Shown here one piece after another: positions 27,797 to 36,336 of a DNA stretch of 64,000 nt. Position 1 is the first letter of the stretch, and the number at the start of each line of letters is the position of its first letter. Position numbers and translations under genes: made by a program. This DNA is from Aerococcus urinaehominis (GTDB lineage Bacteria; Bacillota; Bacilli; Lactobacillales; Aerococcaceae), in assembly GCF_001543245.1 (NCBI RefSeq), contig NZ_CP014163.1, positions 1,656,387-1,720,386 of the forward strand, in the 5' to 3' direction. A model generated the notes under the pieces. That model was given only the letters and a program-made list of their open reading frames with translations, did not search any database and was not told the DNA's origin.

Positions 27797-28018
27797 ATGA
27801 CTAATACCACACTGGAATTAATGTTCAAAGACTCTAAGGCCAAGAACAAGAAGATTACCATCCGCTAGCCTAAGGCCGGGATTACGGCTGACCAGGCTAG
27901 TGCTGCCTTGCAGGCAGTTGTGGATGCCCAGCTCTTCCAAACACCAGAGTTAGACAACCCCTTCGCGACCATTGAAGGGGCCCGCTATGTCAGCCGGACG
28001 GTTGAGGAGATTATCTAG
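27797..28018 (+). pseudogene. DUF2922-like small gene with in-frame TAG
   Basis: AAGGAGG precedes the ATG. The frame reads TTLELMFKDSKAKNKKITIR, then TAG at 27866-27868, then PKAGITADQASAALQAVV and on to a normal stop at 28018, giving 73 residues in all without the internal stop. The layout matches DUF2922 proteins, partners of DUF1659. The TAG could come from a CAG codon by one transition. Confidence 0.65.
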
Positions 28019-28026
28019 TTAGCTGG

Positions 28027-28058
28027 AGACCTGTGACTTGTGTCACAGGTCTTTTTTT
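28027..28058 (+). terminator. Terminator after the DUF2922 gene
   Basis: AGACCTGTGAC pairs with GTCACAGGTCT over TTGT, followed by seven T. It separates the small-protein pair from the holin genes. Confidence 0.92.
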
Positions 28059-28060
28059 AG

Positions 28061-28190
28061 TTGGGTTCCGAGAAGCTGAACTGGGTGTCACTTCGCAAAC
28101 TGGGACACATTATCTTTCAGATAATGGTTCCAGTTTACTCCAGTGCACCAGTTCAAAGCGCTTCTCGTCACACCCTTTATAGTGAGGAGA
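28061..28190. repeat. Long nested hairpin element E1
   Basis: CGAGAAGC (28069-28076) pairs with GCTTCTCG (28160-28167), TGAACTGG (28077-28084) with CCAGTTCA (28148-28155), AAACTGG with CCAGTTT, and ATTATCT with AGATAAT at the tip. The outer border reads GGGTTC on the left and CACACCCTTTATAGT on the right. Related elements with other stem sequences stand at 43382-43681. It lies between a terminator and the holin ribosome binding site. Confidence 0.75.
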
Positions 28191-28197
28191 GGTTTTT

Positions 28198-28428
28198 ATG
28201 CTACTCGAGATTGGTGGGTATGCGGGGGCCATGGTTGCGGTCATCACCCTGGTGGGCAAGCTGGTCCAACTGATCGGCCACCTGCAGACCCTGATTCATC
28301 GTTTAACTAGCCTGGAAAAACTGATGGCCAAGCAGGAAGATCGCTTGCGGGCCATTGAGGACTTGATGCGTCCGCGATCGGTCAAAAGGGAGGGTTCCTA
28401 TGTATATTGCGAACAACCAGCTCTATGA
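28198..28428 (+). CDS. Small membrane protein, holin/hemolysin XhlA-like
   Basis: This 76-residue protein has one N-terminal membrane segment (residues 5-27) followed by a probable coiled coil (LTSLEKLMAKQEDRLRAIEDLM). Such proteins next to a holin and an endolysin often act as holin partners. Family identity is not certain. GAGGAGAGG precedes the ATG, and the next gene begins 29 bases before its stop. Confidence 0.65.
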   Translation: MLLEIGGYAGAMVAVITLVGKLVQLIGHLQTLIHRLTSLEKLMAKQEDRLRAIEDLMRPRSVKREGSYVYCEQPAL

Positions 28429-28639
28429 CTGGCTGAAGTGGTTGGTTTTAGTGGTCATGCCAGCTTCAGCTGTTTTAGTCCAGGGGCTGGGCGACCTTTA
28501 TTATTGGACGGCGACCGATGTGGCGGTCACTACCATTAACTTGATGACGGCCTTTTTCGGGACGATTCTGCAGATTTCTAGTAAAAATTACCATGATGGG
28601 GGAGGAGATAGCCATGGCAACTGTCCAGCAAGTGCTTGA
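28400..28639 (+). CDS. Phage-type holin
   Basis: This 79-residue protein has two hydrophobic segments (WLKWLVLVVMPASAVLVQGL and a second ending FFGTILQISSK), and matches the look of phage LL-H/Lactobacillus-type holins with a polar tail. Holins open the membrane so that an endolysin can reach the wall. It overlaps both neighbours: GGGAGGG lies just before its ATG, and the endolysin starts at 28614 within it. Confidence 0.75.
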   Translation: MYIANNQLYDWLKWLVLVVMPASAVLVQGLGDLYYWTATDVAVTTINLMTAFFGTILQISSKNYHDGGGDSHGNCPASA

Positions 28640-29444
28640 TACTGCGCGCGGCTACCTGGGCATGATCCAGGGGTCCAGCCGCCACCACCGGCTGATTGAT
28701 GCCTATAATAAAATCACGCCGCGGCCGGTTGGTTACATTGTGACCTACGCCGATGATTGGTGCGATGCCTTTGTCACTGTGGTGGGTGACCAGGCCGGGG
28801 CCAGTGACCTAATCGGGCGCGAGTGCGGGGTCCAGCGCCACATCCATTTATTTACCGCCAAGGGGATATGGCTGGGTCGGGTCAAGCCCGTGGCCGGCGA
28901 CATTATTTGTTTTGACTGGGATGGAGGCGGTTTTGCGGACCATATCGGCTTTGTCGAAAGTGTCAGCGGCAATACCGTGACTACTATTGAAGGCAACTCC
29001 GCCCGGTCAGTGGCCCGCCGCCAGTATGCCTACAATGATTGGCGGATCAAGGGCTATGCCCGGCCTAAATATCGTATTGGTCAGACTGTGGGCCCAGATA
29101 AAATCCGCCAGCTGGCCAAGGAAGTGCTGGATGGGCTCTGGGGCAATGGCCAAGACCGGATCCGGCGTTTACAGGGGGCGGGCTATCCGGCCGGGTCAGT
29201 CCAGGCGGCGGTCAACGACCTGGTGGCCAAGCGCGACCAGGCCAACTATCCTGCTCGGGTGACCGTGGCCCAGCACGCCACTCACTGGCAAACCGGCCAG
29301 CCTATTGATGACTGGGTTAAGGGCAAGACCTTTGCGGTGGCTGAAGTTAAAGCAATCAACCAGTCCAAGTCCAAGCAAGCCTATTTACTGGTTAATCGCG
29401 GCCTGGCCATCGGTTGGCTGTTGGACCAGGATGTTCAAAAATAA
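28614..29444 (+). CDS. Endolysin: CHAP domain plus CPL-7-type wall-binding repeat
   Basis: The 276-residue protein has an N-terminal CHAP/NlpC-like cysteine peptidase or amidase domain, with Cys50 in YADDWCDAFV and His110 in FADHIGFVES. A CPL-7 wall-binding repeat follows (about 160-205, LAKEVLDGLWGNGQDRIRRLQGAGY split across that span), and then a beta-rich tail that may be SH3-like. There is no signal peptide, so it needs the holin. The ATG at 28614 has GGGAGGAG at good distance. No capsid, tail or terminase genes are nearby. Confidence 0.85.
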   Translation: MATVQQVLDTARGYLGMIQGSSRHHRLIDAYNKITPRPVGYIVTYADDWCDAFVTVVGDQAGASDLIGRECGVQRHIHLFTAKGIWLGRVKPVAGDIICFDWDGGGFADHIGFVESVSGNTVTTIEGNSARSVARRQYAYNDWRIKGYARPKYRIGQTVGPDKIRQLAKEVLDGLWGNGQDRIRRLQGAGYPAGSVQAAVNDLVAKRDQANYPARVTVAQHATHWQTGQPIDDWVKGKTFAVAEVKAINQSKSKQAYLLVNRGLAIGWLLDQDVQK

Positions 29445-29447
29445 AGG

Positions 29448-29690
29448 CTATATAATAGAAGCTTTAGGCGTCGGTGACTATGAGTCGCCGGCGCCTTTTT
29501 TTGTTTTTGAACGTGTTGCTTCTATTGTATAGGGAGAATTTTGGCTGGATGAGGGAGGGAGCGGCTGAGTGAACCAGTTTCTTCTATCATATAGGCGGTG
29601 GTTGGGTCGGTTGCCTTGTGGGAGTGAGCTGGTGAGGTTGGTTGGGGTGAGATTTAAAATGAAATGTGTTTCCTCTATTATATAAGCAGA
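29448..29690. repeat. Short repeats around the endolysin terminator
   Basis: CTATATAATAGAAGC (29448-29462) is the near complement of GCTTCTATTGTATAG (29518-29532), enclosing the terminator. Two further copies in the second orientation stand at about 29583 and 29674 (TTCTATCATATAG and CTCTATTATATA). Spacing is irregular, 62 and 91 bp. Confidence 0.6.
29466..29502 (+). terminator. Terminator of the endolysin gene
   Basis: A GC-rich stem (AGGCG...TGACT against AGTC...CGCCT with a small bulge) is followed by seven T. It is 21 bp after the stop codon. Confidence 0.88.
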
Positions 29691-29770
29691 TTTTGATGGC
29701 ATCTTTGTCTGGGGGTCTGCTAGTATAGGGTTGGAACTGGATGTTTGTGGTTAGACCTTTTAATATGTAT

Positions 29771-29819
29771 AAATCCCTCCAAAAGTTATCATTAAGGTTT
29801 ACTTTTGGAGGGATTTTTT
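29771..29819 (+). terminator. Strong orphan terminator
   Basis: AAATCCCTCCAAAAGT pairs perfectly with ACTTTTGGAGGGATTT, followed by T residues. No gene lies between it and the endolysin terminator, so it may end a short untranslated RNA from 29500-29770 or act as a second barrier. The rest of the stretch 29503-30024 holds no supported gene. Confidence 0.85.
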
Positions 29820-30024
29820 CCTAAATTTTTCCTATTTTTGTCTGTCTTGTAGCTTGTTGTAGATTAGTTGGCGATCTAAAATTGTTAATAATGTCAAAAA
29901 GATTCATTCTTTTATTGATTTAATTATTATCAGCAATTATTGTTGAAAAAGCTGTAATCGCATTCATGAAAAACTGGTGATAAGATTAAAGCATAGAAGA
30001 ACTAGCTAGTAAGGGATGAGAGTT

Positions 30025-31941
30025 ATGAATAATAGACAATTAAAACTATTACATTTATTAGTACATGAACATAGCTATCAACCTGCTTCTTATTATGCAG
30101 ATAAAATGCTTGTGTCAGCAAGAACCATTTATTCTGATTTGGAGGTAATTAATGATTCTATACTTAAATATGGGTCAGAGATAAAAAGGAAACCATCTTT
30201 TGGAATTAAGTTGGTAGGCAATCATTCTATTTTTGATCAAATAGATGTTGATCGTCATGTGCGCCAATCCTTTTATCAGCCATCCAATCGTAGGTTAATA
30301 TTAATCAAATCTCTTGCCTTCACGGAACAGTTGATTACATTAGAGAATTTATCAGAAAAATTTATTGTTAGTAAGACTTCGATTTACAACGATATTCATA
30401 TTATAAATGAAATTATAGGCACTGCGGACGTATTGATTGAATCTTCAAAGGAAGGCGTTCAGCTATTGGGTAGGGAAGAGAACATCCAAAAAGCTGTTAA
30501 GTCTGTTATTTTCAATTTTTCAAATAATGAATCCGAACTATCATTTGACAGTGTTCTGGATATACTGTTTTCTCGAGACGAAGTCAATTGTATGGGTAAA
30601 ATTCTCAAAAATGAATTTGATGGTTTTGCCACGAATGCTGCAGATTATTATTATCGATCATTAATTAGTATATTACTAATACATTTGAATAGGGCTAAGT
30701 TAGGTTGCCATATTGAAGATCAGGAAGAGCTATTGCTTGATTCAATCAGATATATGGAGGCCTTTCCGATAGCTGAAAATTTAATATTAAATCTATCTAG
30801 ACAATTCAACCTATCTTACAGTCTAAGTGATAAAAAATATATTACTAAGCAGCTATATGCCCACAGAATTCAAAAGAATATTCCGAATTCAAATGAGCAG
30901 ATAGAGGAATCAGTTGATAATTTAATTCACCAATTAAGTCGAATTGAGCAAGTTGACTTAGAGAGTGATGATTATTTAAAAATGTCTCTATATCAGCATT
31001 TTTCTCCCATGTTACTTAGATTGGAACGTGGCATATTCATCGAAAACCCTTTGCTAGAGTCTATTAAAAATCAGTACATGGAATTATTTAGTATTTTATG
31101 GTATCTCATGGGTGATTTCGAGAAAAAATTTAATGTTTCCCTTAATGATCATGAAATTTCATTAATTCTTATTCATTTTCAGGTTGCCCTTGAAAAGAAT
31201 GCTAAGTCAAAAAATATACTTATTATATGTCAATATGGTATGTCATCAGCCCAATTAATTTATCAAAAGGTAAAGAAAATATTACCTAGTAAAGACAATA
31301 TAGAAATTGCTAATCTCGATAAGATTCACAAAGTAGATTTAAATAATGTAGATTTGATTATATCGACGATTGATTTAGGAGATTTAAAAAAGACATATAT
31401 CAAGGTATCTCCTATTTTTTCAAGTGAAGATTACCAAAAAATTCTTCAGTCCTATAGTTTGTTGTTAACTAATCAAAGTGAGATCGTTGATGCTGAACGA
31501 ATTAAGGCGCCAACAGTATTGAAGTTTTTAAAATCTGATTTAATAAATTTAAAGATTGACGCTAATAGTAAAGAAGAGGTATTAGATTTTATGATATCTC
31601 AACTTGAAGAAAAACAGTCAGTATCTACTTTTTTTAGAAAATCAATTTTTGATCGAGAAAAATTAGGTACGACTAATTTAGAGAACAAAATTGCTATACC
31701 TCACGCTAATCCTAATTCAGTAATTAATTCCTCAATTTCTATCACGACTTTAAAAAAACCAATTAATTGGGGAAAAGGAAAAGTTCAATTAGTGATTATG
31801 ATTACTTTAAATGACAAAGATGCATCAAATATAAAGCAGATAATAGAAGAATTGTTGCCATTAATTAATAGTAAAAAAATGGTGAATGATTTAATTCTGG
31901 AGTTGGAAGAAGAAAAATGGATTAATAGATTTACTGATTAG
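30025..31941 (+). CDS. PRD-containing PTS regulator, BglG/MtlR type
   Basis: The 638-residue activator has two N-terminal helix-turn-helix domains (residues 1-60 and about 95-150), two PRD domains (about 180-390, with NDHEISLILIHFQVAL), an EIIB-Gat-like domain with Cys402 (ILIICQYGMSSAQ), and an EIIA domain with His560 (IAIPHANPN). Phosphorylation by the PTS at these sites sets its activity. It stands first in the galactitol-type operon that follows, which it should activate. ATG 30025 is chosen over 30016 because AAGGGA then lies eight bases upstream. Confidence 0.92.
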   Translation: MNNRQLKLLHLLVHEHSYQPASYYADKMLVSARTIYSDLEVINDSILKYGSEIKRKPSFGIKLVGNHSIFDQIDVDRHVRQSFYQPSNRRLILIKSLAFTEQLITLENLSEKFIVSKTSIYNDIHIINEIIGTADVLIESSKEGVQLLGREENIQKAVKSVIFNFSNNESELSFDSVLDILFSRDEVNCMGKILKNEFDGFATNAADYYYRSLISILLIHLNRAKLGCHIEDQEELLLDSIRYMEAFPIAENLILNLSRQFNLSYSLSDKKYITKQLYAHRIQKNIPNSNEQIEESVDNLIHQLSRIEQVDLESDDYLKMSLYQHFSPMLLRLERGIFIENPLLESIKNQYMELFSILWYLMGDFEKKFNVSLNDHEISLILIHFQVALEKNAKSKNILIICQYGMSSAQLIYQKVKKILPSKDNIEIANLDKIHKVDLNNVDLIISTIDLGDLKKTYIKVSPIFSSEDYQKILQSYSLLLTNQSEIVDAERIKAPTVLKFLKSDLINLKIDANSKEEVLDFMISQLEEKQSVSTFFRKSIFDREKLGTTNLENKIAIPHANPNSVINSSISITTLKKPINWGKGKVQLVIMITLNDKDASNIKQIIEELLPLINSKKMVNDLILELEEEKWINRFTD

Positions 31942-31951
31942 GAGGTTAAAT

Positions 31952-32407
31952 ATGTATTTGGATTTTAATTTAGGACTATTACAAACAGAGGAAAATGATG
32001 CTGATTCACTGTTAAATCATCTAGTCGATATGCTTGAAGAAGAAAATATTGTTAAAAGATCATTCAGAGAGGCCATATTCGAACGAGAACAAGCTTATCC
32101 TACTGGCTTAATGATAAATAGTTTTGGATTTGCCATACCTCATGCTGATAATAGTCACGTGAATAAATCACAGATTTGTTATGCAACTTTAAAAGAGCCA
32201 GTGATTTTTAAGAGTATGACAGATCCAAATGAAAGTGTTGAGGTAAATATGGTCTTTATGATTACTATGAAGGAACCCCATGAACAATTAGAAATGCTAC
32301 AAAATTTAATGTCACTATTTCAAAATGAAGAACAAGTTAAAGACCTAATGACTCTCACAGATAAGGATGAATTTAAGAGAAAACTTATTAAGGCTGGAAT
32401 AAACTAG
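31952..32407 (+). CDS. gatA: PTS EIIA, fructose/galactitol type
   Basis: The 151-residue soluble protein has the phospho-accepting His64 in FGFAIPHADNSHVN. It passes phosphate from HPr to EIIB. It starts ten bases after the regulator stop behind AGGAGG and is followed by the EIIC gene. Confidence 0.88.
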   Translation: MYLDFNLGLLQTEENDADSLLNHLVDMLEEENIVKRSFREAIFEREQAYPTGLMINSFGFAIPHADNSHVNKSQICYATLKEPVIFKSMTDPNESVEVNMVFMITMKEPHEQLEMLQNLMSLFQNEEQVKDLMTLTDKDEFKRKLIKAGIN

Positions 32408-32422
32408 AAAAGAGGATTAATC

Positions 32423-33763
32423 ATGGATTTCATTTTAAGTGGATTTGAATGGTTCATTGGGCTAGGTTCAAATGTGTTTTTACCAATTATAATTTTCATA
32501 ATAGGTTTACTATTTGGTTTAAAGCCAGGCAAGGCTTTTATTTCAGGTATCACTGTCGGTATTGGTAGTATCGGTCTTGGCTTAGTGCTTGATTTACTAT
32601 CAGGTACTTTAGGTAAGGCGATTCAAGATATGGGACAACAATACAGTGCCTCTTTAAATATCTTAGATATTGGCGTGGGTGTTGGAGGGCCATTAGCCTT
32701 TTCAACATCTCTAGGTATTTTAATGATTCCTATTTCATTGCTTATTAATTTTGCGTTTATTTACCTAGGTTGGACCAAAGTATTGAACGTCGATATTTGG
32801 AATTTTTGGTTTCCAATCTTTATGGGTCTTGTTGGCCAAGCCATTACAGGTAAATTTGCTTACGGTTTAATCGTTGCTATTATTGCAGTTATACTGCAAT
32901 GGACCCTAGCTACAGTAACACAGAAACAAGTTAGTGAATTTTTCGGATATCCTGGTATCGCGATTAGTCACATGATGGCAACATCTGGTGCTATCTTTGC
33001 TATTTTACTAAATTGGATTTTTGAAAGAATCCCAGGATTTAATAAAATTGATTTAGATTCGGAAACAATGACTGAAAAATTTGGTGTTTTTGGTGATACG
33101 GTCGTGATTGGGTTATTAATTGGATTAATAGTAGGTATTTTTGCAGGTTATGACGTTGCTGGTATTGGTACATTGGGAATGTCTACTGCTGCCATTATGA
33201 AGATTATGCCAAAAATGGTTGCTATGTTTATGGAAGGACTAATGCCGATAGCAGAGGCTGCCCAAGAATTTGCCAACCGACGTTTAGAAGGTCGAGAAGT
33301 ACTAATCGGAATGGATGCTGCTCTTACAGTCGGTCATTCAACAGTAATGTCTACTTCTTTACTTCTTGTGCCAATTTCACTAATTTTAGCTTTAGTTTTA
33401 CCGGGAAATAATGTATTACCGTTTGGTGATCTTGCTTTCTTTGCTTTTGCGATTTGTTTAATGATTCCTTTCTTTAAAGGAAACTTAGTTAGATCAATTG
33501 TAGGTAGTTCAATTTACGTTGTCTTCTGTCTATACATGTCAACCTGGTTAGCACCGATTATTACAGATGTGTTCCATCTTGCAAATTATGATGTTGGTAC
33601 TAGTGGCCTGGTAACTATGCTGTTAGCAGCACTTTGGCCTATTGGCTTATTAGTGATTTCTTATAGCTACCTAGGTATTCTAGGTGTTGTTGCATACGGT
33701 TTACTGGTGTTAGCTGCTTCAATTTATTTTAGTAAAATCAAAAATGTTGAAACTTTTAGTTAG
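32423..33763 (+). CDS. gatC: PTS EIIC, galactitol family
   Basis: The 446-residue membrane protein has about eleven hydrophobic segments and family segments such as FIIGLLFGLKPGKAFISGITVGIGSIGLGL and GREVLIGMDAALTVGHSTVMST (here quoted in part as GMDAALTVGHSTV). It is the sugar-conducting subunit. The family includes galactitol and pentitol carriers, so the substrate is probably a polyol or similar sugar. Separate EIIA and EIIB genes flank it. Confidence 0.88.
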   Translation: MDFILSGFEWFIGLGSNVFLPIIIFIIGLLFGLKPGKAFISGITVGIGSIGLGLVLDLLSGTLGKAIQDMGQQYSASLNILDIGVGVGGPLAFSTSLGILMIPISLLINFAFIYLGWTKVLNVDIWNFWFPIFMGLVGQAITGKFAYGLIVAIIAVILQWTLATVTQKQVSEFFGYPGIAISHMMATSGAIFAILLNWIFERIPGFNKIDLDSETMTEKFGVFGDTVVIGLLIGLIVGIFAGYDVAGIGTLGMSTAAIMKIMPKMVAMFMEGLMPIAEAAQEFANRRLEGREVLIGMDAALTVGHSTVMSTSLLLVPISLILALVLPGNNVLPFGDLAFFAFAICLMIPFFKGNLVRSIVGSSIYVVFCLYMSTWLAPIITDVFHLANYDVGTSGLVTMLLAALWPIGLLVISYSYLGILGVVAYGLLVLAASIYFSKIKNVETFS

Positions 33764-33783
33764 GCTAAATAAGGAGAATAATG

Positions 33784-34068
33784 ATGAAAAAATTACTCGT
33801 TGTCTGCGGTGCAGGTCATGCAACTTCCACTATTGCAGTCTCAAAAATTCAAAATTGGCTAAAGAGCAATTCAAATGAAGATAAGGTAAAAATTTATCAA
33901 TCGAAAATTGGTGATGAATTACAGCATTTAGACGAATATGATGCTGTTGTTAGTACGACGGTAGTCCCGGATAGTGCTAAGAGTAAAGTTATTAATGGCT
34001 TAGGCTTATTAACCGGTATGGGAACTGATTCTATATACAACGAACTTCAACAGCGATTGGAGTTATAA
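33784..34068 (+). CDS. gatB: PTS EIIB, galactitol family
   Basis: This 94-residue protein has phospho-accepting Cys8 in LLVVCGAGHATSTIAVSKI. It hands phosphate to the incoming sugar. ATG 33784 is preferred over the adjacent 33781 because of spacing to AAGGAG. It is followed two bases later by the YjbQ-like gene. Confidence 0.88.
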   Translation: MKKLLVVCGAGHATSTIAVSKIQNWLKSNSNEDKVKIYQSKIGDELQHLDEYDAVVSTTVVPDSAKSKVINGLGLLTGMGTDSIYNELQQRLEL

Positions 34069-34070
34069 TT

Positions 34071-34589
34071 ATGAAAGTTTACCATCATGAAATTAAGATT
34101 GAAACAATAGTTGGACGTCCGTCATACCACGATATTCTAGCAGATCTTACTAATGTGAAGGATATATCTGGAATTAAAGATGGTATCTTAACAATTACAA
34201 CGCCTCATACTACCTGTTCCTTATATTTTGAAGAAACCATGCACGATACTAATTTTTTTGGTGATGAATATCTGCAAGTTGACTTTAATAACGTGATGGA
34301 TAAAATTGCACCATCAATGAAGAATGAAGGGGATTATCATAGTCCTGGCGAAAAACATATTGAGTTTGGCTTGAATCTAAATGACCCTAACTATCCTGCT
34401 GAGAAGTGGGTAATGCTAAATACTGATGCACATATTCGTTCATCAATTTTCGGAAGTAACTCTATGACACTCATTATAAAAGATAGCAAGCTATTAATTG
34501 GAGAATTAGGCAGGGTATATTTTGTTGATTGGGACCAACTTCGTGCACGAACCAGAACGATTAATTTTCTGGTTATGGGAAATGAGTAG
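34071..34589 (+). CDS. YjbQ-family (UPF0047) protein
   Basis: The 172-residue protein has the family pattern ITTPHTTCSLYFEE near residue 45 and later GDYHSPGEKHIEFG and GELGRVYFVDWDQLR. Family members have been linked to a secondary thiamine phosphate synthase activity, but their physiological role is uncertain. Versions inside sugar PTS operons are known and suggest work on a sugar phosphate. It is a little longer than the usual 130-140 residues. Confidence 0.75.
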   Translation: MKVYHHEIKIETIVGRPSYHDILADLTNVKDISGIKDGILTITTPHTTCSLYFEETMHDTNFFGDEYLQVDFNNVMDKIAPSMKNEGDYHSPGEKHIEFGLNLNDPNYPAEKWVMLNTDAHIRSSIFGSNSMTLIIKDSKLLIGELGRVYFVDWDQLRARTRTINFLVMGNE

Positions 34590-34600
34590 GGGGTAGCGGA

Positions 34601-35263
34601 ATGATAATTGCGCCGTCTCTGTTAAATAGCAAATTATATGAATTTAAAAAGAATATAAAGATATTTAGAGAGTATCATATCAATGAGTTACATATTGACA
34701 TCATGGATGGATGCTTTGTACCGGACCAAGCTAACGGGCCGAAACTGATTCAGGATATTCGACCTCTTACAGATTTATTGTTTGATGTTCATTTAATGAT
34801 CGATAAACCAGAAGAAAAAATTGCTAATTACTTAAAAGTTGGCGCTGATAGCATCACTTTTCACATCGAGGCAACTTCTGATGCTATGTATATTATTAAT
34901 ACCATCAAAGAGGCAAAGGTTGAAGCGGGTATTGCAGTTAATCCAGGTACCTCATTGTATTCAATCATCGAAATCTTGCCATATGTTGATCGTGTATTAG
35001 TTATGACGGCCAACCCTGGTAGATCCGGTGAGCGTTTTCATGATGGTGCTGTTGATAAAATCAAAAAGTTGTCAGAGTTAAGGGAAAACAGCGACTATCA
35101 ATTTATCATACAAGCAGACGGGAAAGTTGATAAATCAGTCGTTAGAGACTTAGAAAAAGCAGGATGTGATCATATAGTTTCTGGAGGTTACATATTCAAT
35201 AGCGATTCTCCAGGCAAACAAATCGACAAGCTACAAAAGGAAATGAAAGCTTATGGAAAATAA
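34601..35263 (+). CDS. Ribulose-phosphate 3-epimerase family enzyme
   Basis: The 220-residue TIM barrel has the full metal-binding set of the family: ELHIDIMDG with His and Asp, VHLMID with His, and QADGKV with Asp, plus the VMTANPGRSGERF loop. Family members act on D-ribulose 5-phosphate or D-allulose 6-phosphate at C3. In a PTS operon beside a 6-phospho-3-hexuloisomerase-like gene, a hexulose 6-phosphate substrate is as likely as ribulose phosphate. It overlaps the next gene by eleven bases. Confidence 0.85.
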   Translation: MIIAPSLLNSKLYEFKKNIKIFREYHINELHIDIMDGCFVPDQANGPKLIQDIRPLTDLLFDVHLMIDKPEEKIANYLKVGADSITFHIEATSDAMYIINTIKEAKVEAGIAVNPGTSLYSIIEILPYVDRVLVMTANPGRSGERFHDGAVDKIKKLSELRENSDYQFIIQADGKVDKSVVRDLEKAGCDHIVSGGYIFNSDSPGKQIDKLQKEMKAYGK

Positions 35264-35813
35264 AGCTTATTTAAATTATGATATGATCATTAAAGAATTA
35301 AATCATCACAAAGATACCATCTCTTTTCATTCTCTTGATAACGTTATAGCTCTAATTTTAAAGGCTAACCAAATTTTTCTATTAGGAGCTGGGCGGTCCG
35401 GTTGTGTCATGAAAATGTTTGCAAATCGCCTGATCCATTTAGGATTAAAAGCAAATATTATAGGTAATGTGACTACTCCGCCAGCTGAAGAAGGAGACTT
35501 GTTAATTTTAAACTCTTCCTCAGGATCTACAAAACGATTGGTAGGGGCGGCAGAGCACGCCAAAAAAATAGGTGTCAAGATTTTACTTTTTTCATCTACA
35601 GTTGATTCTATATTGTATGAATTAGCAGATGAAACAGTTATTATACCTGGAAATAGTAAGTTAACTACCAGTACTTTGTTGACAGATCAACCTATGGGAT
35701 CATTATTTGAGCAATCCAGTCTAATCATGTTTGATTCAATAGTTTTAACTTTAAGAGATTGTTTAGGGGAAACAAATCAATCAATGAGTCAGAGGCATGC
35801 AAATTTAGAATAA
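35253..35813 (+). CDS. SIS-domain sugar isomerase, 6-phospho-3-hexuloisomerase-like
   Basis: The 186-residue protein has the length and motifs of the family: FLLGAGRSGCVMKMFANRLIHLG at residues 38-60 (given here in part), and LILNSSSGSTKRLVGAAEHAKK. The SIS domain binds a sugar phosphate and isomerises it, in known members converting D-arabino-3-hexulose 6-phosphate to fructose 6-phosphate. The usual partner, a hexulose phosphate synthase, is replaced by an epimerase here. Last gene of the PTS operon. Confidence 0.8.
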   Translation: MENKAYLNYDMIIKELNHHKDTISFHSLDNVIALILKANQIFLLGAGRSGCVMKMFANRLIHLGLKANIIGNVTTPPAEEGDLLILNSSSGSTKRLVGAAEHAKKIGVKILLFSSTVDSILYELADETVIIPGNSKLTTSTLLTDQPMGSLFEQSSLIMFDSIVLTLRDCLGETNQSMSQRHANLE

Positions 35814-36336
35814 CTCTATGAGTATAAATCATTCATTTGATTGGGGCAGGGCATTGGAATTAGAGCTCAAAATACTTTGATTACTTTAGAGCTTCATGCT
35901 GGTTATTAGTTGAATGAAAGTTAACCTAGTAATATCTGGTAGGAGCATATATAATGAAGGAAAGATTGAAGTTAAGCTTCAATCTTTTCTTGTTATTTAT
36001 GGATTTAATTATCAAAGGCTACAAATTTGAAGAAATATTTCAGAGCATATACTGCACAAATAATAATGTAAAAATATTGTAGAGATGAATAAACTATTTC
36101 CGTGATAGTAAATCTACAGCGCAACGTATCATATCGATGCGATATTTTTGTAGATTTTGTTGTTTTATTTTTAACCCCTCTTAGTTAGCTTGTACTAAAG
36201 TAGCTTGAGTATATTTATTTGAGATATACTAAAGCTTTCTTCTATTTTCCTCAGATTCATGTTTTTAGATAAGTCATTTACGTCGACGATTTCTTAAAAA
36301 TATGATAATATGAATAAAAAGTTTAGGTGAATAATT
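35814..36336. other. Gene-free stretch between PTS operon and restriction genes
   Basis: This AT-rich stretch has no supported gene. It contains the terminator at 35961 and small palindromes such as ATATCGATGCGATAT near 36134. A drop in GC begins here and lasts through the next two genes. Confidence 0.5.
35961..35992 (+). terminator. Terminator of the PTS operon
   Basis: AAAGATTGAAG pairs with CTTCAATCTTT over a 5-base loop, followed by T-rich sequence. It lies about 150 bp after the last gene. Confidence 0.8.

Noticed and set aside
22663-29444. Calling the sigma/DnaD/holin/endolysin region a prophage
   Set aside because: No integrase, terminase, portal, capsid or tail gene and no attachment repeats were seen. 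Only replication-like and lysis-like genes are present.
35954-36076. A 40-codon frame after the PTS operon with TAGGAG upstream
   Set aside because: It runs through the terminator hairpin and has no recognisable features; chance frame is more likely.
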